DNA from: Betaproteobacteria bacterium
GTDB taxonomy: Bacteria > Pseudomonadota > Gammaproteobacteria > Burkholderiales > Burkholderiaceae_E
Assembly: GCA_018970865.1 (NCBI GenBank)
Contig: JAGWVN010000007.1
Span: 1 to 64,000, forward strand
Direction of reading: 5' to 3'
Length of the DNA: 64,000 nucleotides
This document shows positions 1-7,264 of this stretch, piece after piece (positions within the stretch are counted from its first letter, which is position 1; every line of letters starts with the position of its first letter). Under the pieces are notes generated by a model, which was given only the letters and a program-made list of their open reading frames with translations, did no database searches and was not told the origin of the DNA. The position numbers and the translations under genes were made by a program.

Positions 1-538
1 CGGGCGACAGCCGTTCCTCGCCGCGGACATAGCCGCGGGCGATGGTCTCGTAGAACACCGCGTTGCGGCGGTTGGCTTCTCCGCAGTCGCGGGTGGTGAT
101 CAGCCGGGCAGGCACCCCGCCAATGACCGAGTTGGGCGGAAAGACCTGGTTCTGCATCACGATGGAGTGGCCGGCCACGATGGAATTGGCGCCGATGCGC
201 GCGCCGTCCATGATGGTGGCGTTGATGCCGATCAGGCAGCGGTCGCCGATCTCGCAGCCATGCAGCGTGACATGGTGGGTGATGGAGCAGTCCTCGCCCA
301 CCACGGTGGGGGTGCTCACCCCGACATGCACCATCACGAAGTCCTGCAGGTTGGTGCGCGCGCCGATGCGGATCTCGTGCATCTCGCTGCGCATGACCAC
401 ATAGGGCCAGATGGAGGCGCCGGCGCCGACATGGATGCGCCCATAGAGCTGCGCGGTGGGGTGCAGCAGGGCGAGCGATTCGAGGACGACTTCCTTGCCG
501 ATGTGCGGCTGGGCGAGCGGGGGTGAGGCGGGGTGCAT
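1..538 (-). CDS. gamma-carbonic-anhydrase-like hexapeptide-repeat protein (partial, C-terminus outside window)
   Basis: Reading leftward from an ATG at 538, the protein is a left-handed beta-helix of imperfect hexapeptides (for example IGARTN, VGEDCS, IGDRCL, IGANSI). Histidines fall where gamma-carbonic anhydrases and their YrdA/PaaY/CaiE relatives bind metal: one in VMVH, one in the THH segment and one in LHGC. The family forms trimers; some members hydrate CO2 or act as thioesterases, and many have no proven activity. The stop codon is not in the window, so at least 179 residues are present. The start lies 17 bases from the hydrolase gene on the same strand, so the two are probably co-transcribed. 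The family call is firm; enzymatic activity is not. Confidence 0.85.
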   Translation of the reverse strand, partial: MHPASPPLAQPHIGKEVVLESLALLHPTAQLYGRIHVGAGASIWPYVVMRSEMHEIRIGARTNLQDFVMVHVGVSTPTVVGEDCSITHHVTLHGCEIGDRCLIGINATIMDGARIGANSIVAGHSIVMQNQVFPPNSVIGGVPARLITTRDCGEANRRNAVFYETIARGYVRGEERLSP

Positions 539-555
539 GGCGGTGGGGGTGAGGG

Positions 556-1404
556 TCAGGCCGCGGGCAGGCTCATCAGCAGCGTGTCCACCTCGGCCAG
601 GAAGGCGGACTCGAAGGCGCGGGTGTAGTGCGGGCCGTGGCCGCATCCCGGCATGGCGATGACCGTGGCCTGCGGGTTGGCGGCGAGCAGTCGCTGCTCG
701 TGGCCGGGCAGCAGCGCCGCGCCCATGCCGCCGTCGGCCTGGATGACCCGCACCGGGCAGCGGAAGCGGCGATCGGCGTGGTTGATGTCGAGCGGCTGCA
801 ACAGCCAGTCGTAGATGCGGGGATCGACCCGGTGCAGGGCCGAGGCGCGGCTGAGCAGATGTCGCTCCGAGGTGTGGTCGGCGGCGGTGCCGCCCATGGG
901 CGAGGGCGCGCTGCGTGCCAGCAGCAGGTAGTCGGCCAGGCCGGCGCCCTCCTCGACCATGCGGCGCTTGTTCGCGCCCATGAGCGTGAACAGGCCGGGG
1001 AAGGCGGAGCGCGCGTACTCCTGCGGATCGCCGAAGTACCAGGGCGGGTCTTCCAGCAGCGCCGCGCGCAGTGGCGTGGGCGATTCGATGGCGAGCATCC
1101 CGGCGATCAGGCCGCCCAGCGAATGGCCGATGACCACCGTGGGGCGGCCGATCTCGTGGAGCGCGGCCTGCGCGTCTGACAGGAAGCCCTGCATGGCGTA
1201 CTCGGCCACCCAGTCGGAGTGACCGTGGCCGCGGAAGTCGAGCGTCCAGACCTCGTGCCGCGGCGCGAGGTGGTGGGCCACTTCTTCCCAGGTGTCGCGG
1301 CACTGCGTGACGCCATGCAGCAGCAGGACCGGCGGCGCGCCGCGCGGGCCGAAGGTGGAGGCGGCCAGCCGCCGGCCTTGATGGTGCAGGGTGATGTCGG
1401 TCAT
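556..1404 (-). CDS. alpha/beta hydrolase
   Basis: The 282-residue protein has the alpha/beta-hydrolase layout. An oxyanion-hole HG follows the LLLHG strand near residue 30, the nucleophile elbow GHSLGG lies near residue 95, and a late histidine sits in GCGHGPHYTRAF close to the C-terminus. Length and order match the general esterase/epoxide-hydrolase/lyase superfamily. No signal peptide is seen, so it is probably cytoplasmic. The substrate cannot be told from sequence. It is transcribed toward the carbonic-anhydrase-like gene and diverges from arsR, with about 150 bases between the two starts. Confidence 0.85.
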   Translation of the reverse strand: MTDITLHHQGRRLAASTFGPRGAPPVLLLHGVTQCRDTWEEVAHHLAPRHEVWTLDFRGHGHSDWVAEYAMQGFLSDAQAALHEIGRPTVVIGHSLGGLIAGMLAIESPTPLRAALLEDPPWYFGDPQEYARSAFPGLFTLMGANKRRMVEEGAGLADYLLLARSAPSPMGGTAADHTSERHLLSRASALHRVDPRIYDWLLQPLDINHADRRFRCPVRVIQADGGMGAALLPGHEQRLLAANPQATVIAMPGCGHGPHYTRAFESAFLAEVDTLLMSLPAA

Positions 1405-1519
1405 GGCGCGGGAACAGAGCGGAGAGCGGAGGTCGGAGAGCGGCAGGAGCGGCCGTGCTGCGCGGTGTCTGCGAGTCTACGCCAGCGCCGCAGGCCTGGC
1501 GCCAGCGCGGTTCCATGGC

Positions 1520-1545
1520 TTGACACGCATCTATATTTCTATAAA
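1520..1545 (+). promoter_or_regulatory. candidate arsR promoter/operator
   Basis: A perfect TTGACA lies at 1520-1525, followed by an AT-rich patch with TATATTTCTATA (1532-1543) and a TATAAA at 1540-1545, in otherwise very GC-rich DNA. The 14-base spacing to TATAAA is short, so the exact -10 is uncertain. Repeated TATA halves directly before an ArsR-type regulator are the usual place for its own operator. Repression here and release by arsenite is inference. The leader before the arsR ATG at 1555 would be very short. Confidence 0.5.
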
Positions 1546-1554
1546 CTTGGAAAC

Positions 1555-1881
1555 ATGAACGAGAAAGCTGCTGTCGCCGCACTCGCCGCCCTGGCTCAGC
1601 AGGCCCGCCTGCGCGTGTTTCGCGCGCTGGTCGGAGCGGGGCCCCAGGGCATGACGCCCGGGGCGCTGTCGGCCATGCTCGACATCCCCGCTTCCACGCT
1701 GTCCTTCCACCTCAAGGAGCTGGTCCATGCCGATCTGGTCAGCGCCGAGCGGGAGGGGCGCAACCTCCACTACCGTCCCGCCCTCGGTCGCATGAACGAC
1801 CTGCTGGTCTATCTCACGGCGCACTGCTGCATGGGCAAGCCCTGCGCCCCGGCCGGTGCCCGGCGCCGCACTGCCTGCTGA
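1555..1881 (+). CDS. arsR: ArsR-family arsenic-responsive repressor
   Basis: This is a 108-residue winged-helix regulator of the ArsR/SmtB family. The recognition helix is near residues 46-60 (IPASTLSFHLKEL). The C-terminal end carries Cys91, Cys92 and Cys97, followed by Cys108. This resembles the C-terminal three-cysteine As(III) site described for Acidithiobacillus ferrooxidans ArsR (Cys95, Cys96, Cys102), rather than the helix-3 CxC site of the R773 type. The reading frame is open upstream, but ATG 1555 follows the promoter-like patch and gives the normal family length. It heads the arsenic operon and most likely represses it, releasing DNA when trivalent arsenic binds. Confidence 0.9.
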   Translation: MNEKAAVAALAALAQQARLRVFRALVGAGPQGMTPGALSAMLDIPASTLSFHLKELVHADLVSAEREGRNLHYRPALGRMNDLLVYLTAHCCMGKPCAPAGARRRTAC

Positions 1882-1894
1882 CCCGGAGAACCCC

Positions 1895-2359
1895 ATGAAA
1901 CGCTTCCATGTGCATCTGCATGTCGATGATCTCGCCCGGAGCATCGGCTTCTACTCCACCCTGTTTGCGGCCGAGCCCACCCGGGTGGAGGCCGATTACG
2001 CCAAGTGGATGCTCGACGATCCCCGCATCAACTTCGCGATCTCCACCCGCGGCAGCCGGCCCGGCATCGATCACCTCGGCTTCCAGACCGATGACCCCGA
2101 AGAACTCGCGGGCCTGCGGGCACGGGCCGAGGCCGCCGATCTGGCCCTGCTCAACGAGGGCGACACCACCTGCTGCTACGCGCGCAGCGAGAAGCACTGG
2201 GTGACCGATCCGCAGGGCATCGCCTGGGAGCACTTTCACACCCTGGGCAGCATTCCGGTGTTCAGCGAAGGCTCGGCGCAGGGCAGCGCCTGCTGCGCCC
2301 CGGCGGCCCGCGGCAAGCCGGTGGCTGTCCCGATCCGATCGGGCGGGTCCTGCTGCTGA
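1895..2359 (+). CDS. arsI: ArsI/CadI-family VOC dioxygenase (C-As lyase-like)
   Basis: The 154-residue protein is a single-chain vicinal-oxygen-chelate (glyoxalase/bleomycin fold) enzyme. Candidate Fe(II) ligands are His5 or His7, His60 (IDHLGF) and Glu112 (WEHF). A vicinal cysteine pair, Cys93-Cys94 (TTCCYA), matches the trivalent-arsenical site known in ArsI, which cleaves the C-As bond of methylarsenite or trivalent aromatic arsenicals. GGAG sits a few bases before ATG 1895, 13 bases after arsR. Unusually, the tail adds two more CC pairs (133-134 and 153-154), which could bind metalloid or be structural. The CadI name is used for the same family when induced by cadmium, so the true substrate is not settled. 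Confidence 0.85.
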   Translation: MKRFHVHLHVDDLARSIGFYSTLFAAEPTRVEADYAKWMLDDPRINFAISTRGSRPGIDHLGFQTDDPEELAGLRARAEAADLALLNEGDTTCCYARSEKHWVTDPQGIAWEHFHTLGSIPVFSEGSAQGSACCAPAARGKPVAVPIRSGGSCC

Positions 2360-2491
2360 ACGGTAGGCCGGTCCGGCGAGGGCGCGTGTCCAGGGCGCTC
2401 GCCTTGTCGCAATCACGGGTCGCTGTCATGAACGGGTCATCAGCCGGCGCTAGCGTGTCGGGTTCGCCGTACTCCTTCCGGGGGCGTTATC

Positions 2492-3535
2492 TTGCGAGTG
2501 GGCATCAACGGCATGGGTCGCATCGGGCGTCTGGCCCTGCGTGCGGCGCTGGGCGCGGCACAGCGTCCGGCTGATGACCCCCGGGCCGGCAATCGGCTCG
2601 AGGTGGTGCATCTCAACGAGCTGAAAGGTGGGGCCGCAGCCACTGCCCATCTGATCGAGTTCGACAGCGTGCAGGGCCGCTGGCGAAGCCGCATCAGCGC
2701 TGACGGCCATGACGCCGTCCGCATCGATGACCGGCGCCTGGGCTTTTCCGAGCATGCCAGCCCGGCGGACATCCCCTGGGGTGATCTCGGCGTGGACCTG
2801 GTGCTCGAGTGCACCGGCAAGTTCCTCACCCCCGAGACCCTGCAAGGCCACCTCGATCGCGGCGCACGGCGCGTGATCGTGGCCGCACCGGTCAAGGTCG
2901 GCGATGTGCTCAACATCGTGGTGGGTGTCAACGATCACCGCTATGAGCCGGCAAGGCACCGGATCGTGACGGCGGCCTCGTGCACCACCAACTGCCTGGC
3001 GCCCGTGGTCAAGGTGGTTCACGAGGCGATCGGCATCCGGCACGGCCAGATCACCACCATCCACGATCCCACCAACACCAATGGGGTGGTCGATGCGCCC
3101 CACAAGGATCTGCGTCGCGCGCGCAGCGCCCTGCTCAGCCTGGCCCCCACCACCACCGGCAGCGCCACCGCGATCGCCCTGATCTATCCCGAGCTCAAGG
3201 GCAAGCTCAACGGTCACGCGGTGCGCGCGCCGGTGCTCAATGCCTCGCTCACCGACTGCGTCTTCGAGCTCAGGCGGGAGGCCAGTGTCGCCGAGGTCAA
3301 TGCGCTGTTCGCCGCGGCGGCCCGCGGGCCGCTCGCCGGCATCCTCGGCTACGAGGAGCGGCCGCTGGTCAGTGCCGACTATGCGCGCGACACCCGCAGC
3401 GCGATCGTCGACGCCCTCTCCACGATGGTGACCGACGGCACCCTGCTGAAGGTCTATGCCTGGTACGACAACGAGATGGGCTACGCCTGCCGGATGGTCG
3501 ATCTCGCCTGTCAGCTGCAGCGTCACGGGGTCTGA
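2492..3535 (+). CDS. gap: ArsJ-associated glyceraldehyde-3-phosphate dehydrogenase
   Basis: The 347-residue GAPDH starts at a TTG. The next in-frame ATG would remove the beta-strand and the GxGxxGR NAD-binding turn ([10 protein letters not shown]), so TTG is needed. The catalytic cysteine is about residue 164 in SCTTNC. In arsenic operons such a GAPDH, paired with ArsJ, uses arsenate in place of phosphate to make the unstable 1-arseno-3-phosphoglycerate, which ArsJ exports. The pairing here is exact, as arsJ begins 8 bases after the stop. A 132-base gap separates it from arsI, so it may have its own leader or promoter. A second, glycolytic GAPDH elsewhere in the genome is expected. Confidence 0.9.
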   Translation: MRVGINGMGRIGRLALRAALGAAQRPADDPRAGNRLEVVHLNELKGGAAATAHLIEFDSVQGRWRSRISADGHDAVRIDDRRLGFSEHASPADIPWGDLGVDLVLECTGKFLTPETLQGHLDRGARRVIVAAPVKVGDVLNIVVGVNDHRYEPARHRIVTAASCTTNCLAPVVKVVHEAIGIRHGQITTIHDPTNTNGVVDAPHKDLRRARSALLSLAPTTTGSATAIALIYPELKGKLNGHAVRAPVLNASLTDCVFELRREASVAEVNALFAAAARGPLAGILGYEERPLVSADYARDTRSAIVDALSTMVTDGTLLKVYAWYDNEMGYACRMVDLACQLQRHGV

Positions 3536-3542
3536 GCCGCTC

Positions 3543-4814
3543 ATGCACGCCGGCACCCGCAATTACGCCATCGTCACCGCCGCCTACTGGGGGTTCACCC
3601 TCACGGACGGCGCGCTGCGCATGCTGGTGCTGCTGCACTTCTACCGCCTGGGCTACTCGCCGTTCACGCTGGCCTTCCTGTTCCTGCTCTACGAGGCGAT
3701 GGGGGTGGTGGCCAACCTGATCGGCGGGTGGCTCGCCACGCGCTATGGCATCAAGCGCATGCTCACCGTCGGCCTGGTCACCGAGATCAGCGGCTTCCTG
3801 CTGATGTCGGCGCTCTCGCCGGACTGGTCGGTCGCGATGTCGGTGGCCTGGGTGGTGGCGGCGCAGGGTGTCTGCGGGGTGGCCAAGGACCTCACCAAGA
3901 CCGCCAGCAAGTCGGCGATCAAGGCCACGGCGGGCGAGGCCTCCGGGCGGCTGTTCCGCTGGGTTGCCTTTTTCACGGGCAGCAAGAACGCGATGAAGGG
4001 CGTGGGCTTCTTCCTGGGCGGGGTGCTGCTGCAGGGCGCGGGCTTCCAGCACGCGCTCTGGATCATGGCCGGCTTGCTGGCGATCGTGCTCCTGGGGGTT
4101 GTCGGTTTCGTGCCGCCGATGATGGGCAGGAGCAAGGCTTCGGCGTCGGCGCGCGAGCTGTTTGCCAAGAACCGCGGCATCAATCTGCTCGCCGCCGCTC
4201 GGGTTGCCCTCTTCGGCGCGCGCGATGTCTGGTTCGTGGTCGGCGTCCCGGTCTTTCTGTACGCCTCGGGCTGGAGCTTCACGATGGTCAGCGGCTTCGT
4301 CGCGCTCTGGACCATCGGCTATGGCATGGTCCAGGCCGCCGCGCCGGCGCTCGTCCGACGCAGCGATGACGGCCTGTCGGCCGAGGTTCCTGCCGCCCGG
4401 CTGTGGTCTGCGCTGCTTGCGCTCGTGCCGATCGGGCTGGCGGGCCTGGTTGCCCTGCAGGTGCCCAACCTGCAGTGGGTGGTGGTGAGCGGGCTTGCCC
4501 TGTTCGGCTTTGCCTTCGCAGTCAATTCCTCGGTTCACTCCTACCTGGTGCTTGCCTATGCCGGCTCCGAGAAGGCGGCCGAGGATGTCGGCTTCTATTA
4601 CGCCGCCAACGCGCTGGGACGGTTCTTCGGCACCCTGCTTTCGGGTCTGCTCTACCAGTGGGGCGGCCTGCTGCTGACGCTGATCGGCTCGGCAGCCACG
4701 CTGCTGATCTGCTGGCTGATCACCCTGGGGCTGCCGGTCAGGCACGAACGCGATGCGCAGCCCATGGGCGGTACCCCGCAAGAAGCTCGCGGTGTCACCG
4801 GCGCCGCCCGCTGA
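3543..4814 (+). CDS. arsJ: ArsJ organoarsenical efflux MFS permease
   Basis: This 423-residue integral membrane protein of the major facilitator superfamily has about 12 hydrophobic segments. It has the typical ArsJ opening (NYAIVTAAYWGFTLTDGALR) and a KDLTKTASKSAIK loop between the N-terminal helices. ArsJ exports 1-arseno-3-phosphoglycerate, the product of the GAPDH encoded 8 bases upstream, giving net arsenate removal once the product hydrolyses outside. An earlier in-frame ATG lies inside gap, but ATG 3543 matches family length. It is in the middle of the arsenic operon. Confidence 0.9.
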   Translation: MHAGTRNYAIVTAAYWGFTLTDGALRMLVLLHFYRLGYSPFTLAFLFLLYEAMGVVANLIGGWLATRYGIKRMLTVGLVTEISGFLLMSALSPDWSVAMSVAWVVAAQGVCGVAKDLTKTASKSAIKATAGEASGRLFRWVAFFTGSKNAMKGVGFFLGGVLLQGAGFQHALWIMAGLLAIVLLGVVGFVPPMMGRSKASASARELFAKNRGINLLAAARVALFGARDVWFVVGVPVFLYASGWSFTMVSGFVALWTIGYGMVQAAAPALVRRSDDGLSAEVPAARLWSALLALVPIGLAGLVALQVPNLQWVVVSGLALFGFAFAVNSSVHSYLVLAYAGSEKAAEDVGFYYAANALGRFFGTLLSGLLYQWGGLLLTLIGSAATLLICWLITLGLPVRHERDAQPMGGTPQEARGVTGAAR

Positions 4815-4842
4815 CCCACGCCCTCCCAGCATCGGAGTCCCC

Positions 4843-5337
4843 ATGAGCGACAAGACCTACCATGTTCTCTTCGTGTGCACCCACAACTCGGCGCGCTCGA
4901 TCATGGCCGAAGGCATCCTGAACAGCCTCGGCCACGGACGCTTCCGCGGGTTCTCTGCCGGCAGTCATCCCGGCCCGTCGGTGCACCCCTTCGCCCTGAA
5001 GGCCCTGGCGGCCCTGCGCATGCCTGCCGACGGTTATCGCAGCAAGGACTGGAGCGAATTCGCGCGTGCGGGTGCGCCCGAACTCGACTTCGTATTCACG
5101 GTCTGCGACAAGGCCGCGGGGGAAGTGTGTCCGGTCTGGCCGGGTCAACCGATGACCGCGCACTGGGGGGTGGCCGATCCAGCGCTCTTCGAGGGCACCG
5201 ATGAGGAGAAGGACAAGGTGTTCCGTGACACCGCCATGGTGCTCAAGCGCCGCATCGAGCTGATGCTGGCGCTGCCGCTGGCCTCGCTCGATCGCATGGC
5301 CATCCAGCGCGAGGTGCGCGAGATCGGTCGACGATAG
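4843..5337 (+). CDS. arsC: thioredoxin-type arsenate reductase (LMW phosphatase fold)
   Basis: The 164-residue protein has the low-molecular-weight tyrosine-phosphatase P-loop CTHNSARS, with Cys12 and Arg18, and two further cysteines, Cys88 and Cys96 (TVCDKAAGEVCP). These match the three-cysteine relay of the Staphylococcus/Bacillus type ArsC, which reduces arsenate to arsenite and is recycled by thioredoxin. An aspartate near 112 fits the acid residue of the DP loop. ATG 4843 follows GGAG at close to normal spacing. It supplies arsenite to the ACR3 pump encoded immediately downstream. Confidence 0.92.
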   Translation: MSDKTYHVLFVCTHNSARSIMAEGILNSLGHGRFRGFSAGSHPGPSVHPFALKALAALRMPADGYRSKDWSEFARAGAPELDFVFTVCDKAAGEVCPVWPGQPMTAHWGVADPALFEGTDEEKDKVFRDTAMVLKRRIELMLALPLASLDRMAIQREVREIGRR

Positions 5338-5341
5338 CCCG

Positions 5342-6415
5342 ATGGCCGACCTCCCGGGCCGGCGGCCCGACCCGGTGCCCGCGCCCATGAGCCGCTTCGA
5401 GCGCTACCTCAGCGTCTGGGTGGCGCTGTGCATCGTGGCCGGCATCGCGCTCGGCCGGTGGCTGCCCGGGCCGTTCCAGGCCATCGGCGCCATGGAAGTG
5501 GCGCAGGTCAACCTGCCGGTGGGCCTGCTCATCTGGGTGATGATCATCCCCATGCTGCTGAAGGTCGACTTCGGTGCCCTGCATCAGGTCCGGCAGCACT
5601 GGCGCGGCATCGGGGTCACGCTGTTCGTCAACTGGGCGGTGAAGCCCTTCTCGATGGCCCTGCTCGGCTGGCTCTTCATCCGCCAGGTGTTCGCGCCCTG
5701 GCTGCCCGCCGATCAGCTCGACAGCTATGTCGCGGGCCTCATCCTGCTGGCGGCTGCGCCCTGCACAGCCATGGTCTTCGTGTGGAGCCGGCTCACCGGC
5801 GGCCATCCGCTGTTCACCCTCAGTCAGGTGGCGCTCAACGACACCATCATGGTGTTCGCCTTTGCGCCCATCGTGGCGCTGCTGCTGGGCCTGTCGGCCA
5901 TCACCGTGCCCTGGGACACGCTGCTGGCCTCGGTGGTGCTGTACATCGTCATCCCGGTGCTCATCGCCCAGGTCTGGCGAAGGGCGCTGCTGGCGCGCGG
6001 GCAGGCTGCCCTCGAGGCGGCGCTCGCCCGCATCGGCCCCTGGTCCGTCGGCGCGCTGCTGGCCACGCTGGTGCTGCTCTTCGCCTTCCAGGGCGAGGCC
6101 ATCCTGCGGCAGCCCCTGGTCATCGCCATGCTGGCGGTGCCCATCCTGATTCAGGTCTTCGGCAATGCCGCGCTGGCCTACTGGCTCAACCGCCGGCTGG
6201 GCGAGTCGCACAGCGTGGCCTGCCCCTCGGCGCTGATCGGCGCGAGCAACTTCTTCGAGCTGGCGGTGGCCGCCGCCATCAGCCTGTTCGGCTTCGAATC
6301 GGGGGCCGCGCTGGCCACGGTGGTGGGCGTGCTGATCGAGGTGCCGGTGATGCTGCTGGTGGTGCGCATCGTCAACCGCAGCCGCGGCTGGTACGAGGCG
6401 GGCGCGCGGCGCTGA
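5342..6415 (+). CDS. acr3: ACR3-family arsenite efflux permease
   Basis: The 357-residue membrane protein has about ten transmembrane segments and the ACR3 signature around Cys141 (AAPCTAMVFVW), the conserved cysteine needed for As(OH)3 transport in characterised ACR3 proteins. A charged residue in the late VLIEVPVML helix is also typical. The start is either ATG 5342, 4 bases after the arsC stop, or ATG 5387 (MSRFERYLSVW); the extra 15 residues are Pro/Arg-rich and dispensable, and neither start has a strong ribosome site. It ends the arsenic operon and exports arsenite made by ArsC. Confidence 0.93.
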   Translation: MADLPGRRPDPVPAPMSRFERYLSVWVALCIVAGIALGRWLPGPFQAIGAMEVAQVNLPVGLLIWVMIIPMLLKVDFGALHQVRQHWRGIGVTLFVNWAVKPFSMALLGWLFIRQVFAPWLPADQLDSYVAGLILLAAAPCTAMVFVWSRLTGGHPLFTLSQVALNDTIMVFAFAPIVALLLGLSAITVPWDTLLASVVLYIVIPVLIAQVWRRALLARGQAALEAALARIGPWSVGALLATLVLLFAFQGEAILRQPLVIAMLAVPILIQVFGNAALAYWLNRRLGESHSVACPSALIGASNFFELAVAAAISLFGFESGAALATVVGVLIEVPVMLLVVRIVNRSRGWYEAGARR

Positions 6416-6471
6416 GGCGTCGTCGTCCGCCGGCAGCCTCATCCTGGGCCTGCCGTTGGCTGTTCGCCAAG

Positions 6472-6495
6472 AATCAGATTAGACTTAGTCTGATT
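6472..6495. promoter_or_regulatory. inverted repeat before the Phd/VapC pair (candidate operator)
   Basis: Perfect arms AATCAGA (6472-6478) and TCTGATT (6489-6495) flank a 10-base AT-rich centre. Extending to 12-base arms gives 9 of 12 matches. It lies 22 bases before the antitoxin ATG. Antitoxins of the Phd/YefM family usually bind such palindromes over their own promoter and repress it, more tightly with the toxin. Binding here is inferred. Confidence 0.55.
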
Positions 6496-6516
6496 GATTC
6501 CGGAAAGAGGACGGCA

Positions 6517-6753
6517 ATGGAAAGCGTGAACATCTATGCCGCAAAGACCCAGCTGTCCCAGCTGGTGGACAAGGCCGCCGCGGGGGAGGATGTCATCGTC
6601 AGCCGGCATGGCAAGCCGCTGGTCCGGATCACAGCCCTCGCGTCCGCACGACGCCCGGTGATTTTCGGGCTGCTCAGGGGCAAGCTGAAGATTGCCGACG
6701 ACTTCGATGCACCGCTGCCCGACGAACTGCTGGCGGGCTTCGAGAGGCGCTGA
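6517..6753 (+). CDS. Phd/YefM-family antitoxin
   Basis: The 78-residue protein has the Phd/YefM N-terminal DNA-binding fold (AAKTQLSQLVDKAAAGEDVIVSR) followed by a short C-terminal tail that would wrap the toxin. GGAAAGAGG precedes ATG 6517 at good spacing. The stop codon overlaps the toxin start by one base (TGATG), so the two are translationally coupled. It should neutralise the PIN-domain toxin and autoregulate through the palindrome at 6472-6495. Confidence 0.9.
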   Translation: MESVNIYAAKTQLSQLVDKAAAGEDVIVSRHGKPLVRITALASARRPVIFGLLRGKLKIADDFDAPLPDELLAGFERR

Positions 6754-7130
6754 TGCGGCTGCTGCTGGATACCCACATCTTCCTGTGGGCGCTGTCTGGT
6801 TCATCCCGGCTGAAACCCGCAGCCCGGCGCCTTATCCAGGACGCGGGTGAAGTCCATGTCTCGGCAGCGTCCCTCTGGGAAGTCGCCATCAAGGTGCGCC
6901 TGGGGCGGCTCAAGGCAGATCCTCATCAGATTGCCGCTGCGATCGAGCCCAGCGGCTTCATCGAACTGCCGGTTCGAGCCTCGCACGCCGCCGGTGTCGC
7001 GGCGCTCGAAGCCCACCACAACGATCCCTTCGACCGCCTCCTGCTCGCCCAGGCGCTGGCAGAGCCGCTGCGTCTGCTCACCGCCGATCCGGTGCTGGCG
7101 CGGTACAGCGACATCGTCATCCTGGTCTGA
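6753..7130 (+). CDS. PIN-domain toxin (VapC type)
   Basis: The 125-residue PIN-domain protein has the acidic set expected for a Mg-dependent RNase: Asp6 (LLLDTH), Glu43 (SLWEVAIK), Asp94 (PFDRLLLAQA) and Asp112 (TADPVL). VapC toxins of this subgroup, paired with Phd-type antitoxins, cleave tRNA or rRNA in several bacteria; the target here is unknown. All catalytic residues are present, so it looks active. The position directly after acr3 suggests a stabilising or passenger module of the accessory region. Confidence 0.92.
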   Translation: MRLLLDTHIFLWALSGSSRLKPAARRLIQDAGEVHVSAASLWEVAIKVRLGRLKADPHQIAAAIEPSGFIELPVRASHAAGVAALEAHHNDPFDRLLLAQALAEPLRLLTADPVLARYSDIVILV

Positions 7131-7207
7131 TCGTCGGGCTCGCGTCGGCCAGGGTTGCAGGCGTCCACCCGAGGGCCGGTGACGGTCCTCGTCCAGGGGC
7201 CGCTTCC

Positions 7208-7264
7208 AGTCGACCTCACTAGTCGACGTCGCCAGCCGACGTCACCAGCCGACGTCACCAGCCG
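7208..7264. repeat. 13-base tandem repeat, about 4.4 units
   Basis: Units AGTCGACCTCACT (7208), AGTCGACGTCGCC (7221), AGCCGACGTCACC (7234) and AGCCGACGTCACC (7247) are followed by a partial AGCCG (7260). The third and fourth units are identical. The array starts outside and ends inside the 3' end of the glycosyltransferase gene, whose stop codon lies in the fourth unit. The unit is not a multiple of three, so copy change alters the C-terminus of the protein. Confidence 0.85.

Noticed and set aside
3369-4853. Long reverse frame across arsJ
   Set aside because: It is rich in Arg, Gln and His, has no recognisable motif, and arsJ is clear on the other strand.
7208-7264. CRISPR array
   Set aside because: The repeats are 13 bases and directly adjacent without spacers, and there are no cas genes.
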